In this document: piece by piece, positions 26,678-35,102 of the stretch
Layout of the letters: each line of letters starts with the position of its first letter
Numbering within the stretch: position 1 is the stretch's first letter
Assembly (NCBI RefSeq): GCF_008297975.1
Contig: NZ_VLNY01000002.1
Location: forward strand, 1 to 64,000
Origin: Antrihabitans cavernicola
Lineage (GTDB): Bacteria > Actinomycetota > Actinomycetes > Mycobacteriales > Mycobacteriaceae
Direction of reading: 5' to 3'
DNA length: 64,000 nt
Position numbers and translations under genes: made by a program
Notes under the pieces: model-generated
Databases searched by the model: none
What the model was told of the DNA's origin: nothing
Seen by the model: the letters and a program-made list of their open reading frames with translations, nothing else

Positions 26678-27547
26678 ATGCCCGAGCTTCCCGAGGTAGC
26701 AGCCCTCGCGCAGTTCCTGAAGGAGCACGCCGTCGGTTCGGTGGTCGGCCGCGTCGACATCGCCGCGCTGAGCGTGCTCAAGACCTTCGACCCACCTGTG
26801 ACGTCGTTGCAAGGGCGCGATGTGACCGACGTCGGGCGGTGGGGAAAGCACGTCGGCCTCAACTGCGACGGCACCTGGCTGATCACGCATCTGTCGCGCG
26901 CGGGGTGGTTGCGGTGGATCGACAATCCCAACCCTGCTCCACCCAAACCCGGTGGCAAGAGCCCACTTGCGTTGCGGGTGCATCTCTTCACCCCGGACGG
27001 CGACACCCCCGCCTTCGATCTGACCGAAGCCGGAACCAAGAAGCGGCTCGCTGTATGGGTAGTGCGTGATCCCAAGGAAATTGCGAGCATCGAGAAGCTG
27101 GGTCCCGACGCGCTCGCGGTCACCGAAATCGAGTTCGCGGCCATTCTGAAGAGCACGTCGCAACGCATCAAGACGGCTCTGACGGATCAGTGGCTGCTTG
27201 CCGGCATCGGCAACGCCTACTCCGACGAGATTCTGCACACCGCGAAGCTGTCACCGTTCGCATCGTCGAGTGCACTGACCGCAGACAAGGTGACCAACCT
27301 GTACGAGACGATGCGGACCGTGCTGCTCGACGCGGTTGCCCGCTCCGTCGGTCAGGATGCCGCACGACTCAAAGGCGAGAAGCGTTCCGGCATGCGCGTT
27401 CACGCTCGCACCGGTCTGCCATGCCCGGTGTGCGGCGACACGGTGCGAGAGGTGTCGTTCGCGGAGAAGTCGTTTCAGTACTGCGCTACCTGCCAAACCG
27501 GTGGCAAGGTGTTGGCGGACCGTCGCATGTCCCGCCTATTGAAGTGA
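26678..27547 (+). CDS. Fpg/Nei family DNA glycosylase
   Basis: A 289-residue base-excision repair glycosylase/AP lyase. It has the N-terminal PELPEVAALAQ (Pro-1 nucleophile and Glu), an H2TH segment TDQWLLAGIGNAYSDEILHT and a C-terminal four-Cys zinc finger with CPVCGDTVREV and YCATCQ. It removes oxidised bases from DNA. The sequence is closer to the Rv0944-type/Nei-like branch than to the main Fpg next to rnc, which I infer from the synteny and from the long insert GTKKRLAVWVVRD. Second gene of a cobF-glycosylase pair. Confidence 0.9.
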   Translation: MPELPEVAALAQFLKEHAVGSVVGRVDIAALSVLKTFDPPVTSLQGRDVTDVGRWGKHVGLNCDGTWLITHLSRAGWLRWIDNPNPAPPKPGGKSPLALRVHLFTPDGDTPAFDLTEAGTKKRLAVWVVRDPKEIASIEKLGPDALAVTEIEFAAILKSTSQRIKTALTDQWLLAGIGNAYSDEILHTAKLSPFASSSALTADKVTNLYETMRTVLLDAVARSVGQDAARLKGEKRSGMRVHARTGLPCPVCGDTVREVSFAEKSFQYCATCQTGGKVLADRRMSRLLK

Positions 27548-27550
27548 TTT

Positions 27551-27572
27551 CGTTACCTTTCTCGGTGTAACG
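27551..27572. promoter_or_regulatory. Palindrome CGTTAC-N10-GTAACG, copy 1
   Basis: A perfect six-base inverted repeat starting three bases after the glycosylase stop codon. A near copy with a nine-base spacer is 50 bases downstream, and both share the left side TTCGTTACCTT. It is either an operator for the lipoprotein genes that follow or a hairpin at the end of the glycosylase transcript. Confidence 0.55.
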
Positions 27573-27621
27573 CTCCCACGAACGCGCACGTCAGCGAATT
27601 GCGTTAAGCCTGAGGTCAATT

Positions 27622-27642
27622 CGTTACCTTGCGGACGTAACG
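27622..27642. promoter_or_regulatory. Palindrome CGTTAC-N9-GTAACG, copy 2
   Basis: The second copy of the CGTTAC/GTAACG inverted repeat, about 78 bases before the first lipoprotein start. Two spaced copies of one dyad upstream of a gene pair suggest a transcription factor operator. GTTAC half sites also recall the MtrA box core, but the arrangement here is inverted rather than direct. Confidence 0.55.
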
Positions 27643-27719
27643 GATATCCCGTCTCGATGCGAATCCCTAGTTGAGCGACGGCAATTGGCTGTCGCCCGGC
27701 GGTCGGGAGGACCGAGGGG

Positions 27720-28433
27720 ATGATGAAAACACTTGTACGCGCAGGCATAGCTGCGGCTGCGGTTCTGGCATTGGCGACCGGATGCTCCGACGACGGCAGC
27801 GGGGGGGCGGCCGCGAGCAGCGCTGTCGCCGCGGTGAAGTCGCAGGTATCGGCTCCGGCTCCGGCCGATTCCCCGGCTGCGGCGCCCGCTGCACCCGCTC
27901 CAGAAGCCGCCGCGAACACGGACGAGGCGCCATCGGCACGCGACCCGGCACCGTCGACCGACGTGTCCAACGACGCGCCGTCGATCAGCACGGTCGCACC
28001 GGAGACGACGGCGACGGTGGAGCCCAAGCCCGTCGACGACCAGGGCGGGCCGTGCCTCGATCCCAATTCGGAAGCCGTGCAGACGGCGCTGAACAGCATC
28101 GGCGGGTTCGTTGCAGGCGCGGTCTCGGCTGGCTCTCAGCCGAACTGCCCGGACCTCGAGTTCGTGTCAGCAGAGACACGCGGGGGGACAGGCAGTTCGA
28201 GCGACAACATCCTGTTCTTCCACGCCGGCAACTTCATTCGGCCTGCGACTCCGCGCCCGACCGCGTTCACCGAGATTCTCGGTAGCGACAGCGATTCGGT
28301 GACGGTGAAGTACTCGTGGCTGGTCGGCGACGAACCGCTGTGCTGCCCGCAGGGCAGTGCCGTGATCAAGTTCATGTGGGACGGCAGGACTGTGGTGTCC
28401 GACAACCAGATTCCCGCAGAGGCGATGCCCTGA
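27720..28433 (+). CDS. LppP/LprE family lipoprotein, first of a tandem pair
   Basis: A 237-residue lipoprotein. The signal peptide RAGIAAAAVLALATGC carries a lipobox ending in Cys near residue 22, followed by a long Ala/Pro/Thr-rich linker. The C-terminal domain has the LppP/LprE pattern: GGPCLDPNSEAVQTALNSIGG, PNCPDLEFVSAE, FFHAGNF and the paired cysteines DEPLCCPQG. Function is unknown; it faces the cell wall. The start is ATG 27720 or the adjacent ATG 27723, after a GAGGGG run. The next gene is a paralogue with the same order of motifs. Confidence 0.88.
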   Translation: MMKTLVRAGIAAAAVLALATGCSDDGSGGAAASSAVAAVKSQVSAPAPADSPAAAPAAPAPEAAANTDEAPSARDPAPSTDVSNDAPSISTVAPETTATVEPKPVDDQGGPCLDPNSEAVQTALNSIGGFVAGAVSAGSQPNCPDLEFVSAETRGGTGSSSDNILFFHAGNFIRPATPRPTAFTEILGSDSDSVTVKYSWLVGDEPLCCPQGSAVIKFMWDGRTVVSDNQIPAEAMP

Positions 28434-28453
28434 CACCTATCACCCGAGGAGGG

Positions 28454-29131
28454 ATGATGAATACTCTTGCACGCGTGACGGTAGGCGCAGTTGCGGTCCT
28501 GGCACTCGCGACCGGATGCTCCGATGACAACAGCATCGGCGCAACCGCGTCCAGCGCGATCGACTCGGTGACGGCGCAGTTGCCGACTCGGGCGTCGGAA
28601 CAGCAAGCACCGGAACAGCAAGCGCCCCAGCAAGAAGCGTCGAGCGACGAACCGTCGACCGAGCAGGAGGTGACGCCGGTGAGCGAACCGGTCGATCCGC
28701 TGCCGTCGGACCAGGGCGATGCATGCCTGGATCCGAGTTCGGCCGTCGTGCAGAACGCACTCGCGAGCGTGGGCACCGCACCGCGCGGCGATGCGTTCGT
28801 CCCGGGACAGAGTTCGGTCGGTACCAAGCCGAATTGCCCTGAACTCGAATGGATCATGGCATCGACGCCGGGAGCGACGGGCAGTTCGCCGGAGAACTTG
28901 ATGCTCTTCCACGACGGCAAGTTCGTTCAGCTCGGAACGCCCAAACCGTCCGCATTCGGGTACGTCACGGGCAGCACCGATGATTCGGTGACGGTGCACT
29001 ATTCGTGGCTTGTCGGCGACGAGCCGAACTGCTGCCCGCAGGGCAACGCCGATGTGACGTTCACCTGGGACGGCTCAGGCGTGGTATCCGATATTCCGGT
29101 TCCTGACAAGGCCTGGAACTTCCACGAATAA
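28454..29131 (+). CDS. LppP/LprE family lipoprotein, second of a tandem pair
   Basis: A 225-residue paralogue of the preceding protein: lipobox VLALATGC, a linker with repeated EQQAPEQQAPQQE, and the same C-terminal motifs DACLDPSSAVVQNALASVG, PNCPELEWIMA, LFHDGKF and DEPNCCPQG. The pair arose by gene duplication, with the linkers diverged and the folded domains kept. It starts 20 bases after the first gene, with GAGGAGGG just before ATG 28454/28457. Convergent with the carboxylesterase gene, with no gap. Confidence 0.88.
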   Translation: MMNTLARVTVGAVAVLALATGCSDDNSIGATASSAIDSVTAQLPTRASEQQAPEQQAPQQEASSDEPSTEQEVTPVSEPVDPLPSDQGDACLDPSSAVVQNALASVGTAPRGDAFVPGQSSVGTKPNCPELEWIMASTPGATGSSPENLMLFHDGKFVQLGTPKPSAFGYVTGSTDDSVTVHYSWLVGDEPNCCPQGNADVTFTWDGSGVVSDIPVPDKAWNFHE

Positions 29132-30601
29132 CTAGCGCCTGTGGTGGTAGCCGAGCCAGGCCTGCCGCCGATCACCCAGCGGATCGGATTCGACGCGAGA
29201 ATGCTGATCGATGATCAGCGTCTCGCGTCGTTCCGTTGTATATGCGGGCCAAGAAGATTCGGGAACTCCGCGCTGTGCGAAGCTCAGCCAGTGCTCCTGC
29301 ACCGTGTCGGTGACTGCCCGCAGCCCGGCTCGTCCGCCGAGAAGTGTTGCGGCACGACCGAGTAGATCGTCGACGGCGCCGAATACTGCGAGCAGTTCGG
29401 TGCCGTGCGTTGCATGAAATCCAGTGAGGTGCAACAGACGCGGCGCGTAGTCGTAGCGGTAGCAGTACGTCGGCGCATGTTCGGCATGACTCTGCGCGCA
29501 CAGCACGGTCGGTTCCCAGAAGACGACGTCGCCGCCGAGATCTGCCGCCGCATGTTTCCCCGGGTAGTCGGGATAGGCTGCCAGCGCACGAGCCTTCACC
29601 CGTGGTTCCGTCTCGGCGAACATCAGCTCGATGCGATCGTGGTTGGTTGGAATGATGTTCAGAAAGCGCGGAAAGAACCGGCCCTCATGGGAATTGGTTC
29701 CGATGATCAGCGGAACCTGTGCGGCCGAGCCATTCGCGAACGCATCGAGCGGGTGCTGCGGTAGGTAGTCGCCATCGACGACGGGTGCGGTTGCGCGCAG
29801 TCCAGGCTGCTCGTCGGCCCACCGCGTGGTGAGGTCGTGCGTCACGTCCACCAAGCGCTGCGCCGGCACCGACGCCAAGACGTCGGCCGCGTCCGATCCG
29901 GTCGCGCCGATTGCCTCGGCAACGTCTGCCGCCCAGCCCTGCGAGCGTTTGGCGCTGTATACCGAAGCCACGGGCGGGCTTTCGGCTATTCCACGGGCGA
30001 AGAGACCGGCGGCGGCAGGTGTGCACATCAGCGTCGTGACTGCGTTGCCACCGGAGGACTCGCCGAAGATCGTGACGTTGGTCGGATCGCCGCCGAACGC
30101 CGCGATGTTGTCGTGCACCCACTGCAGGGCGGCAACCTGATCTCGCAAACCCAGGTTCGATTGGAACCCGTCGGAGAACTCGGTGAAGTCGATGTAGCCG
30201 AGCGCGCCGAGGCGGTAGTTGATGGAGACGAAGACGACGTTGCCGCGTCGAACGAGGTGGTCGCCGCGATAGAGCGGATCCGACGAAGATCCGCTGACGT
30301 ACGCGCCACCGTGGATGTACACCATGACCGGACGCGGACCGGATTCCTGTTCCGGTGCAAGAACGTTGAGTGTCAGACAGTCTTCGCTGTTGTTCTTGCC
30401 GCGCTTCTGGGATGCGCGTGATCCGAATCGCGTGGCATCGCGACTACCCGACCACGCCGCAGCCGGCTGCGGCGCGCGGAACCGTGCCGATCCGATCGGC
30501 GGTGCGGCATAGGGGATTCCGCGCCAGGCCCGCAGGCCGTCGGACCGGACGCCGTGCAGGGTGCCGCTACGTGTCGTGACGTCGATCGGACCGTCGTTCA
30601 C
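29132..30601 (-). CDS. Type B carboxylesterase, second of a tandem pair
   Basis: A 489-residue type B carboxylesterase/lipase. It shows RAWRGIPYAAPPIGSARF, the first Cys region SEDCLTLNVLAP, oxyanion VYIHGGAYVSGSSS, the Ser motif FGESSGGNAVTTL, an acid in TNSHEGRFF and the catalytic His in FHATHGTELLAVF. It hydrolyses carboxylic esters, probably in the cytoplasm. GTG 30601 overlaps the stop of the upstream paralogue (GTGA), which fixes the start although the frame stays open far upstream. It is the third gene of a flavoprotein-esterase-esterase operon. Confidence 0.9.
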   Translation of the reverse strand: MNDGPIDVTTRSGTLHGVRSDGLRAWRGIPYAAPPIGSARFRAPQPAAAWSGSRDATRFGSRASQKRGKNNSEDCLTLNVLAPEQESGPRPVMVYIHGGAYVSGSSSDPLYRGDHLVRRGNVVFVSINYRLGALGYIDFTEFSDGFQSNLGLRDQVAALQWVHDNIAAFGGDPTNVTIFGESSGGNAVTTLMCTPAAAGLFARGIAESPPVASVYSAKRSQGWAADVAEAIGATGSDAADVLASVPAQRLVDVTHDLTTRWADEQPGLRATAPVVDGDYLPQHPLDAFANGSAAQVPLIIGTNSHEGRFFPRFLNIIPTNHDRIELMFAETEPRVKARALAAYPDYPGKHAAADLGGDVVFWEPTVLCAQSHAEHAPTYCYRYDYAPRLLHLTGFHATHGTELLAVFGAVDDLLGRAATLLGGRAGLRAVTDTVQEHWLSFAQRGVPESSWPAYTTERRETLIIDQHSRVESDPLGDRRQAWLGYHHRR

Positions 30602-32151
30602 GCTACGGAGTTGGTGGTCGCGGCGATCGTTGCCGGATCGGCGTCGTATTGGCCGACGGCGCTTTGCCAGGCGAGTCGCCGATCGGCGTTCACATCCGAT
30701 ACGACGCGCGAGGTGGCGTCGATGACCAGCGTCCGACGCAATTCGGTGGTGTACGCCGGCCATGACGTCAGTGGCGCACCGTATTTCGCGAAGCTGAGCC
30801 AGTGCCCCTGCATCGTTTCGGTCGCCGCACGCAGACCTCGCCGACCGCCCAGTGCCGTGAGCGACCGGCCGAACGCAGTATTGCCGAACCCGAACACCGC
30901 GAACATCTCGGTTGCGTGTGCGGCCCCCAAACCGATCCGATTCAGCAGCCTGGGTGCGAAATCGTACCGGTAGTTGTAGGTCGGCGCATGCGCACTGTGC
31001 GCGTCGCACACTGCCAACGTGGGGCGCAGGAACAGGTAGTCGCCGCCGATTCGGATGGCATCGTCCACCGCCGGGTAGCCGGGGTACGCGGCAACGATTC
31101 GTTCCTTGACGCCGGGTTCCGGATTGGTCTGCTTCAACAGCAGGTCGACGCGTTCAGGGTTGGTAGGTAGCACGTCGAGATACTTCGCCCACAACGTGCC
31201 TTCGTCGTGATTGGATCCGCAAATCAGCGGAACAGCGGTGGCGTTGCCGTTGGCGTATGCGGAAATCGGCGACTCCGGAAGGAAATCGCCATCCACGACG
31301 GGAACCATGGCAAGCATGCCCGGCCGTTCTTTCAGACACAGGTTCGCGACGCGGTTGCCTGCGCGCCGGAAGTCCTGTGCGTCCACCGACGCCAATGCGT
31401 TCGCGGGGTCATCGGTAACGCCGAGGATGGCGACGAATTCTCGAGCCCAGTGGGCCGCCTCCTCGCGACTGATTGCCCAATCAGCGGGTGAACTCTGCGC
31501 AATTGCCCTCTGGAACAGACCCTTTGCGGCAGGGGTGGCAAGGAGCGTTGTAACGGCGGCACCGCCCGCGGACTCGCCCATGATCGTCACGTTGTCCGGG
31601 TCGCCGCCGAACGCGGAGATGTTGTGCTGCACCCAGTCCAGCGCCGCGACCTGATCACGCAGGCCGAGGTTGGAGTCGAATTGCCGCTCCGGCGTGGAGA
31701 ATTGAGTGAAGTCCAGATAGCCCAGAGCGCCGAGGCGGTAGTTGACGGAGACGTAGACGATGTCGCCGCGCCGGACCAGGCCGACACCCGAATACAGTTC
31801 CAGCGCAGACGTTCCGAAGGTGTAGCCGCCGCCGTGGATGAAGACGAGTACCGGACGCGGCGCGGCGCTCGGCTCACGCGGAGCCACCACGTTGAGAGTC
31901 AGGCAATCTTCGTCGGTCGGTTGGTAGACGCGTGGACGCAGAAACGCGCCTTTGCGGCCCTGAACGGACGCATTCGCATACTGCGTCGCATCACGGACGC
32001 CCGTCCACTTCGCTACTGGCTGTGGTGCACGCAAGCGTAAATCGCCCACCGGGGGAGCGGCGTACGGAATGGCACGCCAGCGGACCACATCGCGTTCGAC
32101 GCGCCCACGAACTGTGCCTGCTGCCGTCTGTACCTCTGTCTGCGCTGACAT
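30598..32151 (-). CDS. Type B carboxylesterase, first of a tandem pair
   Basis: A 517-residue type B carboxylesterase: VRWRAIPYAAPPVGDLRLRA, DEDCLTLNVVAP, VFIHGGGYTFGTSA, nucleophile MGESAGGAAVTTL, GSNHDEGTLWAKY and GLGAAHATEMFAVF with the catalytic His. It is clearly homologous along its length to the next gene and overlaps its start by four bases. It begins 19 bases after the flavoprotein gene. Preferred esters cannot be predicted. Confidence 0.9.
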   Translation of the reverse strand: MSAQTEVQTAAGTVRGRVERDVVRWRAIPYAAPPVGDLRLRAPQPVAKWTGVRDATQYANASVQGRKGAFLRPRVYQPTDEDCLTLNVVAPREPSAAPRPVLVFIHGGGYTFGTSALELYSGVGLVRRGDIVYVSVNYRLGALGYLDFTQFSTPERQFDSNLGLRDQVAALDWVQHNISAFGGDPDNVTIMGESAGGAAVTTLLATPAAKGLFQRAIAQSSPADWAISREEAAHWAREFVAILGVTDDPANALASVDAQDFRRAGNRVANLCLKERPGMLAMVPVVDGDFLPESPISAYANGNATAVPLICGSNHDEGTLWAKYLDVLPTNPERVDLLLKQTNPEPGVKERIVAAYPGYPAVDDAIRIGGDYLFLRPTLAVCDAHSAHAPTYNYRYDFAPRLLNRIGLGAAHATEMFAVFGFGNTAFGRSLTALGGRRGLRAATETMQGHWLSFAKYGAPLTSWPAYTTELRRTLVIDATSRVVSDVNADRRLAWQSAVGQYDADPATIAATTNSVA

Positions 32152-32170
32152 CTCTAGATCTTATCCACGC

Positions 32171-33628
32171 TTACGACTTGCTGGTTCGATGCGCTTCCAG
32201 TAGGCGCAGCCAGACCTCGCTGACCGTGGGATACGACGGAACCGCGTGCCACAACGTGTCGAGCGGCACCGCTCCCACCACGGCGACGGTGCCCGCATGG
32301 ATCAACTCGCCGACACCGGGGCCGACAAAGGTGGCGCCGAGGAGGGTGTCGGTCGCCTTGTCGATCACCAACTTGGCGCGGCCGGCGTAGTCGTCGCGTG
32401 CCAACGACGATCCGGCGACCGCGATGTCGAGTTCGACCGTCGCGACGTCGTACCCGTCGGTTTCGGCGGTGCGCTGGGTGCGTCCTACCCACGCCACTTC
32501 GGGTGCGGTGAACACGACCTGCGGGACCTGCCCGTGATCGGCGGTCGCCGAGTATCGCGGCGCGTCCACCGACCCGCCGGTCGCTCGCGCCGCGATCACA
32601 TCGCCCGCGACCCGCGCCTGGTATTTGCCCATGTGCGTCAGCGGGGCGCGTCCGTTGATGTCGCCGACCGCGTAGAGCCAATCGCCGGACACGCCGAGGG
32701 CGGTCAGCTGATCGTCGGTCTCGATCGACTTACCTGGCTCGAGGCCGACCGTGTCGAGACCGAGATCCGCGCTGGCCGGTCGACGCCCGGCAGCAACCAC
32801 GATCTCGTCGGCGGTCAGAGTTTCGCCGTCGACGGTCGATGTGACTGCGCCGCCGTGCACGTGTCCTTCGCCGGTGTCCTTGGTATCGGGCCGCTCGACA
32901 CGAGTCAAGCTGGCGCCGAACATGATTCGCGCGCCTTGCGCGCGGAGTGCCTCTGCAACTCGTTCGCCCGCGAATGGCTCCGCCGATTCCAACAGCGACT
33001 GACCGCGCACCACCATTGTCAGTTCGTCGACCCCGAGTTGCAGTAGCCAGGTGGCGCTTTCGACCGCAACGACGCCACCACCGACCACGACGACGCGGCG
33101 CGGCACCTCGTGCAGATTCGTCACGTCGCGAGACGTCCACGGGAGCGCGCTACGTAGTCCGTCGGTGTCCGGCACCGATGCTGTTGTGCCCGTGGCGAGT
33201 ATCACGGCGAGCCTGGCTCGAAGGGTCCGAGTTCCGTCGGTGCCAGTCACCTCGACCGTCCGTTCGCCTGCGATTCGACCGTGGCCGCGAACCACGTCGA
33301 TCTTGTTCTCACGCGCCCACTTCACCTGCGACGAATCGTCGTGTTTGTGGGTGAACTTGTCGCGCCGGGCGAGGACGGCGGCGGCATCCAATCGACTCTG
33401 GCCGACGATCTCCTTGACACCGGGCAGGTTGCGCGCGTTGTCGAGTAGATGTCCCGGTCCGAGGAGGGCCTTGCTCGGCATGCACGCCCAATACGAGCAT
33501 TCGCCGCCGACCAGCTCGTGCTCGACGATCACCGCCGTCCGATCGCTGTCTGCGATTGCGTAACCCGCGGCATTTTCGCCCGCCGGTCCGCCACCGATGA
33601 CGACTATGTCGTACTCGTCGAGTGCCAT
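32171..33628 (-). CDS. Class I pyridine nucleotide-disulfide oxidoreductase, LpdA/mercuric-reductase-like
   Basis: A 485-residue FAD protein: IVVIGGGPAGENAA (FAD), the redox pair GGECSYWACMPSKALL (C-x4-C kept), VVVVGGGVVAVESATWLLQLG (NAD(P)H) and YAVGDINGRAPLTHMGKYQA. In the C-terminal dimer domain the usual His-Pro-Thr-x-Ser-Glu active site reads SYPTVSEVW, with Tyr in place of the His. This points away from true lipoamide dehydrogenase and towards the quinone or other reductases of this family. ATG 33628 fits the family start. It heads an operon with two esterases. Confidence 0.85.
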   Translation of the reverse strand: MALDEYDIVVIGGGPAGENAAGYAIADSDRTAVIVEHELVGGECSYWACMPSKALLGPGHLLDNARNLPGVKEIVGQSRLDAAAVLARRDKFTHKHDDSSQVKWARENKIDVVRGHGRIAGERTVEVTGTDGTRTLRARLAVILATGTTASVPDTDGLRSALPWTSRDVTNLHEVPRRVVVVGGGVVAVESATWLLQLGVDELTMVVRGQSLLESAEPFAGERVAEALRAQGARIMFGASLTRVERPDTKDTGEGHVHGGAVTSTVDGETLTADEIVVAAGRRPASADLGLDTVGLEPGKSIETDDQLTALGVSGDWLYAVGDINGRAPLTHMGKYQARVAGDVIAARATGGSVDAPRYSATADHGQVPQVVFTAPEVAWVGRTQRTAETDGYDVATVELDIAVAGSSLARDDYAGRAKLVIDKATDTLLGATFVGPGVGELIHAGTVAVVGAVPLDTLWHAVPSYPTVSEVWLRLLEAHRTSKS

Positions 33629-33661
33629 GTCGCCACGGTACGCACGTCCGGGCAACCAAGC

Positions 33662-35032
33662 CTACGTACGGGATCGAACCAGCGCCGCCACCGGCGGCAT
33701 CGCCGACGCGAGCTCGATGCTCGAGCATGCCGTGTATCCCAGTGCGATTCCGTGGCGATAGGGCGGACTGCTGTGAAAGTGCCGAGCGAGTCCGTCCAGA
33801 CTCAAACCTAGGTCGGCGCCGCGCTCGACGACGTCGTCCTCCGCTGTCGCCGATGGCAACGGAATCACCACGTGCGCGCCGGCGTCGTCGCCGATCACCG
33901 AGATCGACGCCGCACGCAACGCATCGACCACCGTTGCTCTCCGCACGGCAACCTGGCGTCTGATCCGACGCAGATGTCGCGCCAGATCACCGCCGCGGGC
34001 GAACTCGGCGAGGATCGCCTGTCCGGCGATCGCGGGCCCGGTTCCTGTCCGGCTGCGATGCGCCAGCACAGCGTCGATCACCTCCGCGGGCGCCGCCAGC
34101 CAACCGACTCCCAGTGTGGGCGTGAGGATTTTGCTTGTGGTCCCAAGATGGGCCACCACATCCGGCCCGAGTGCGGCGAGGAGCGGCAAAGGTGCGGAGT
34201 CGTAGCGCAATTCGCTGTCGTAGTCGTCTTCGATGATCAGCCACCCGTCGCGTCGGGCTCGCTCTATCAGCGCGACTCGACGACCTGCAGGCATTCGTGC
34301 GCCCATCGGAAACTGATGCGCGGGGGTGCAAAACACCGCGCGCACGCCGTCCGGTATGGCGTCGATGCACAGCCCGTCGCCGTCGACCGGCACCGGAAGT
34401 ACCCGCATTCCGGCAGCCGTCAATGCGCCGACCGCTCGGCCGTACCCCGGGTTCTCCACCGCCACCAGATCGCCCGGTGCGAGCACCGCCATCGCTAATT
34501 CGCCTGTGGCCGAGCTTGTTCCGGCCGAAGCCAGCACGGAGTCACCGGCGACAAGACCACGATGACGCAGCAGATGTTCGGCAACGGCAGCGCGGTATTC
34601 GGGGATGCCTCCGCGCTGCGGCCTGCGCTCCGGTGGTCGATCCGCCGCTGCGCGCCACGCTCGCCGCCATGCCGCCGGATCGATGGCGTCGATCGAGGGG
34701 GTGCGGGCAACGAGGTCGATGCGTTCGGGCAGCGCGGGATCGGATCGCGCGACATCGAATCCGGACAGGACGCGAGCGGGGGCCGCGGTGACGTACGTTC
34801 CCGAGCCATGTCTGCCCGCGATCCACCCTTCGGAGTGAAGCTGATCGTAGGCGGCAGCCGTCACCGTGCGGCTCACGCCGAGCCGGGTTGCGAGGGCACG
34901 TGACGATGGCAATCGATCACCGGTGCGCACACCGCCGTGAGTAGCGGCGTCGCGAAGAGCGCGTGCGACCTGCACCGCCAGCGGAATCGGCGAGGTTCGG
35001 TCGATGACGACGGGGAGTTCGTCGGCGCTCAT
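33662..35032 (-). CDS. pdxR: MocR/PdxR-type GntR regulator with aminotransferase domain
   Basis: A 456-residue protein. Residues 1-80 are a GntR winged helix (LPSSRALATRLGVSRTVTAA, GWIAGRHGSGTYV); the rest is a fold-type I aminotransferase domain with the PLP region IIEDDYDSELRYD and Lys in LGTTSKILTPTLGVGW. MocR regulators bind PLP and control vitamin B6 genes. ATG 35032 has GAGAGG upstream. It is divergent from a PNPOx-fold gene, and the gap holds three AGTGG-type half sites resembling the AAAGTGG motif known for corynebacterial PdxR. The gene symbol rests on this combination. Confidence 0.82.
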   Translation of the reverse strand: MSADELPVVIDRTSPIPLAVQVARALRDAATHGGVRTGDRLPSSRALATRLGVSRTVTAAAYDQLHSEGWIAGRHGSGTYVTAAPARVLSGFDVARSDPALPERIDLVARTPSIDAIDPAAWRRAWRAAADRPPERRPQRGGIPEYRAAVAEHLLRHRGLVAGDSVLASAGTSSATGELAMAVLAPGDLVAVENPGYGRAVGALTAAGMRVLPVPVDGDGLCIDAIPDGVRAVFCTPAHQFPMGARMPAGRRVALIERARRDGWLIIEDDYDSELRYDSAPLPLLAALGPDVVAHLGTTSKILTPTLGVGWLAAPAEVIDAVLAHRSRTGTGPAIAGQAILAEFARGGDLARHLRRIRRQVAVRRATVVDALRAASISVIGDDAGAHVVIPLPSATAEDDVVERGADLGLSLDGLARHFHSSPPYRHGIALGYTACSSIELASAMPPVAALVRSRT

Positions 35033-35033
35033 G

Positions 35034-35083
35034 AAAGTGGCCTCTCGACATTCATGGAGAGTGGCCATTTTCTAAGACCACTT
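35034..35083. promoter_or_regulatory. PdxR-type operator: two direct and one inverted AGTGG sites
   Basis: AAAGTGGCC at 35034-35042, AGAGTGGCC at 35058-35066 (24 bases on, about two helical turns) and the inverted AGACCACTT at 35075-35083 (reverse complement AAGTGGTCT). This fits the direct-repeat-plus-inverted layout described for MocR/PdxR regulators. It lies between the divergent regulator and PNPOx-like genes and overlaps the regulator's leader. Confidence 0.7.
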
Positions 35084-35102
35084 CGTCGATCAGGCTATAC
35101 CT

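Noticed and set aside
30602-31009. Upstream extension of the second carboxylesterase frame
   Set aside because: The extra residues are Arg-rich and lie inside the first esterase gene in another frame; the GTGA overlap at 30598-30601 gives a natural start.
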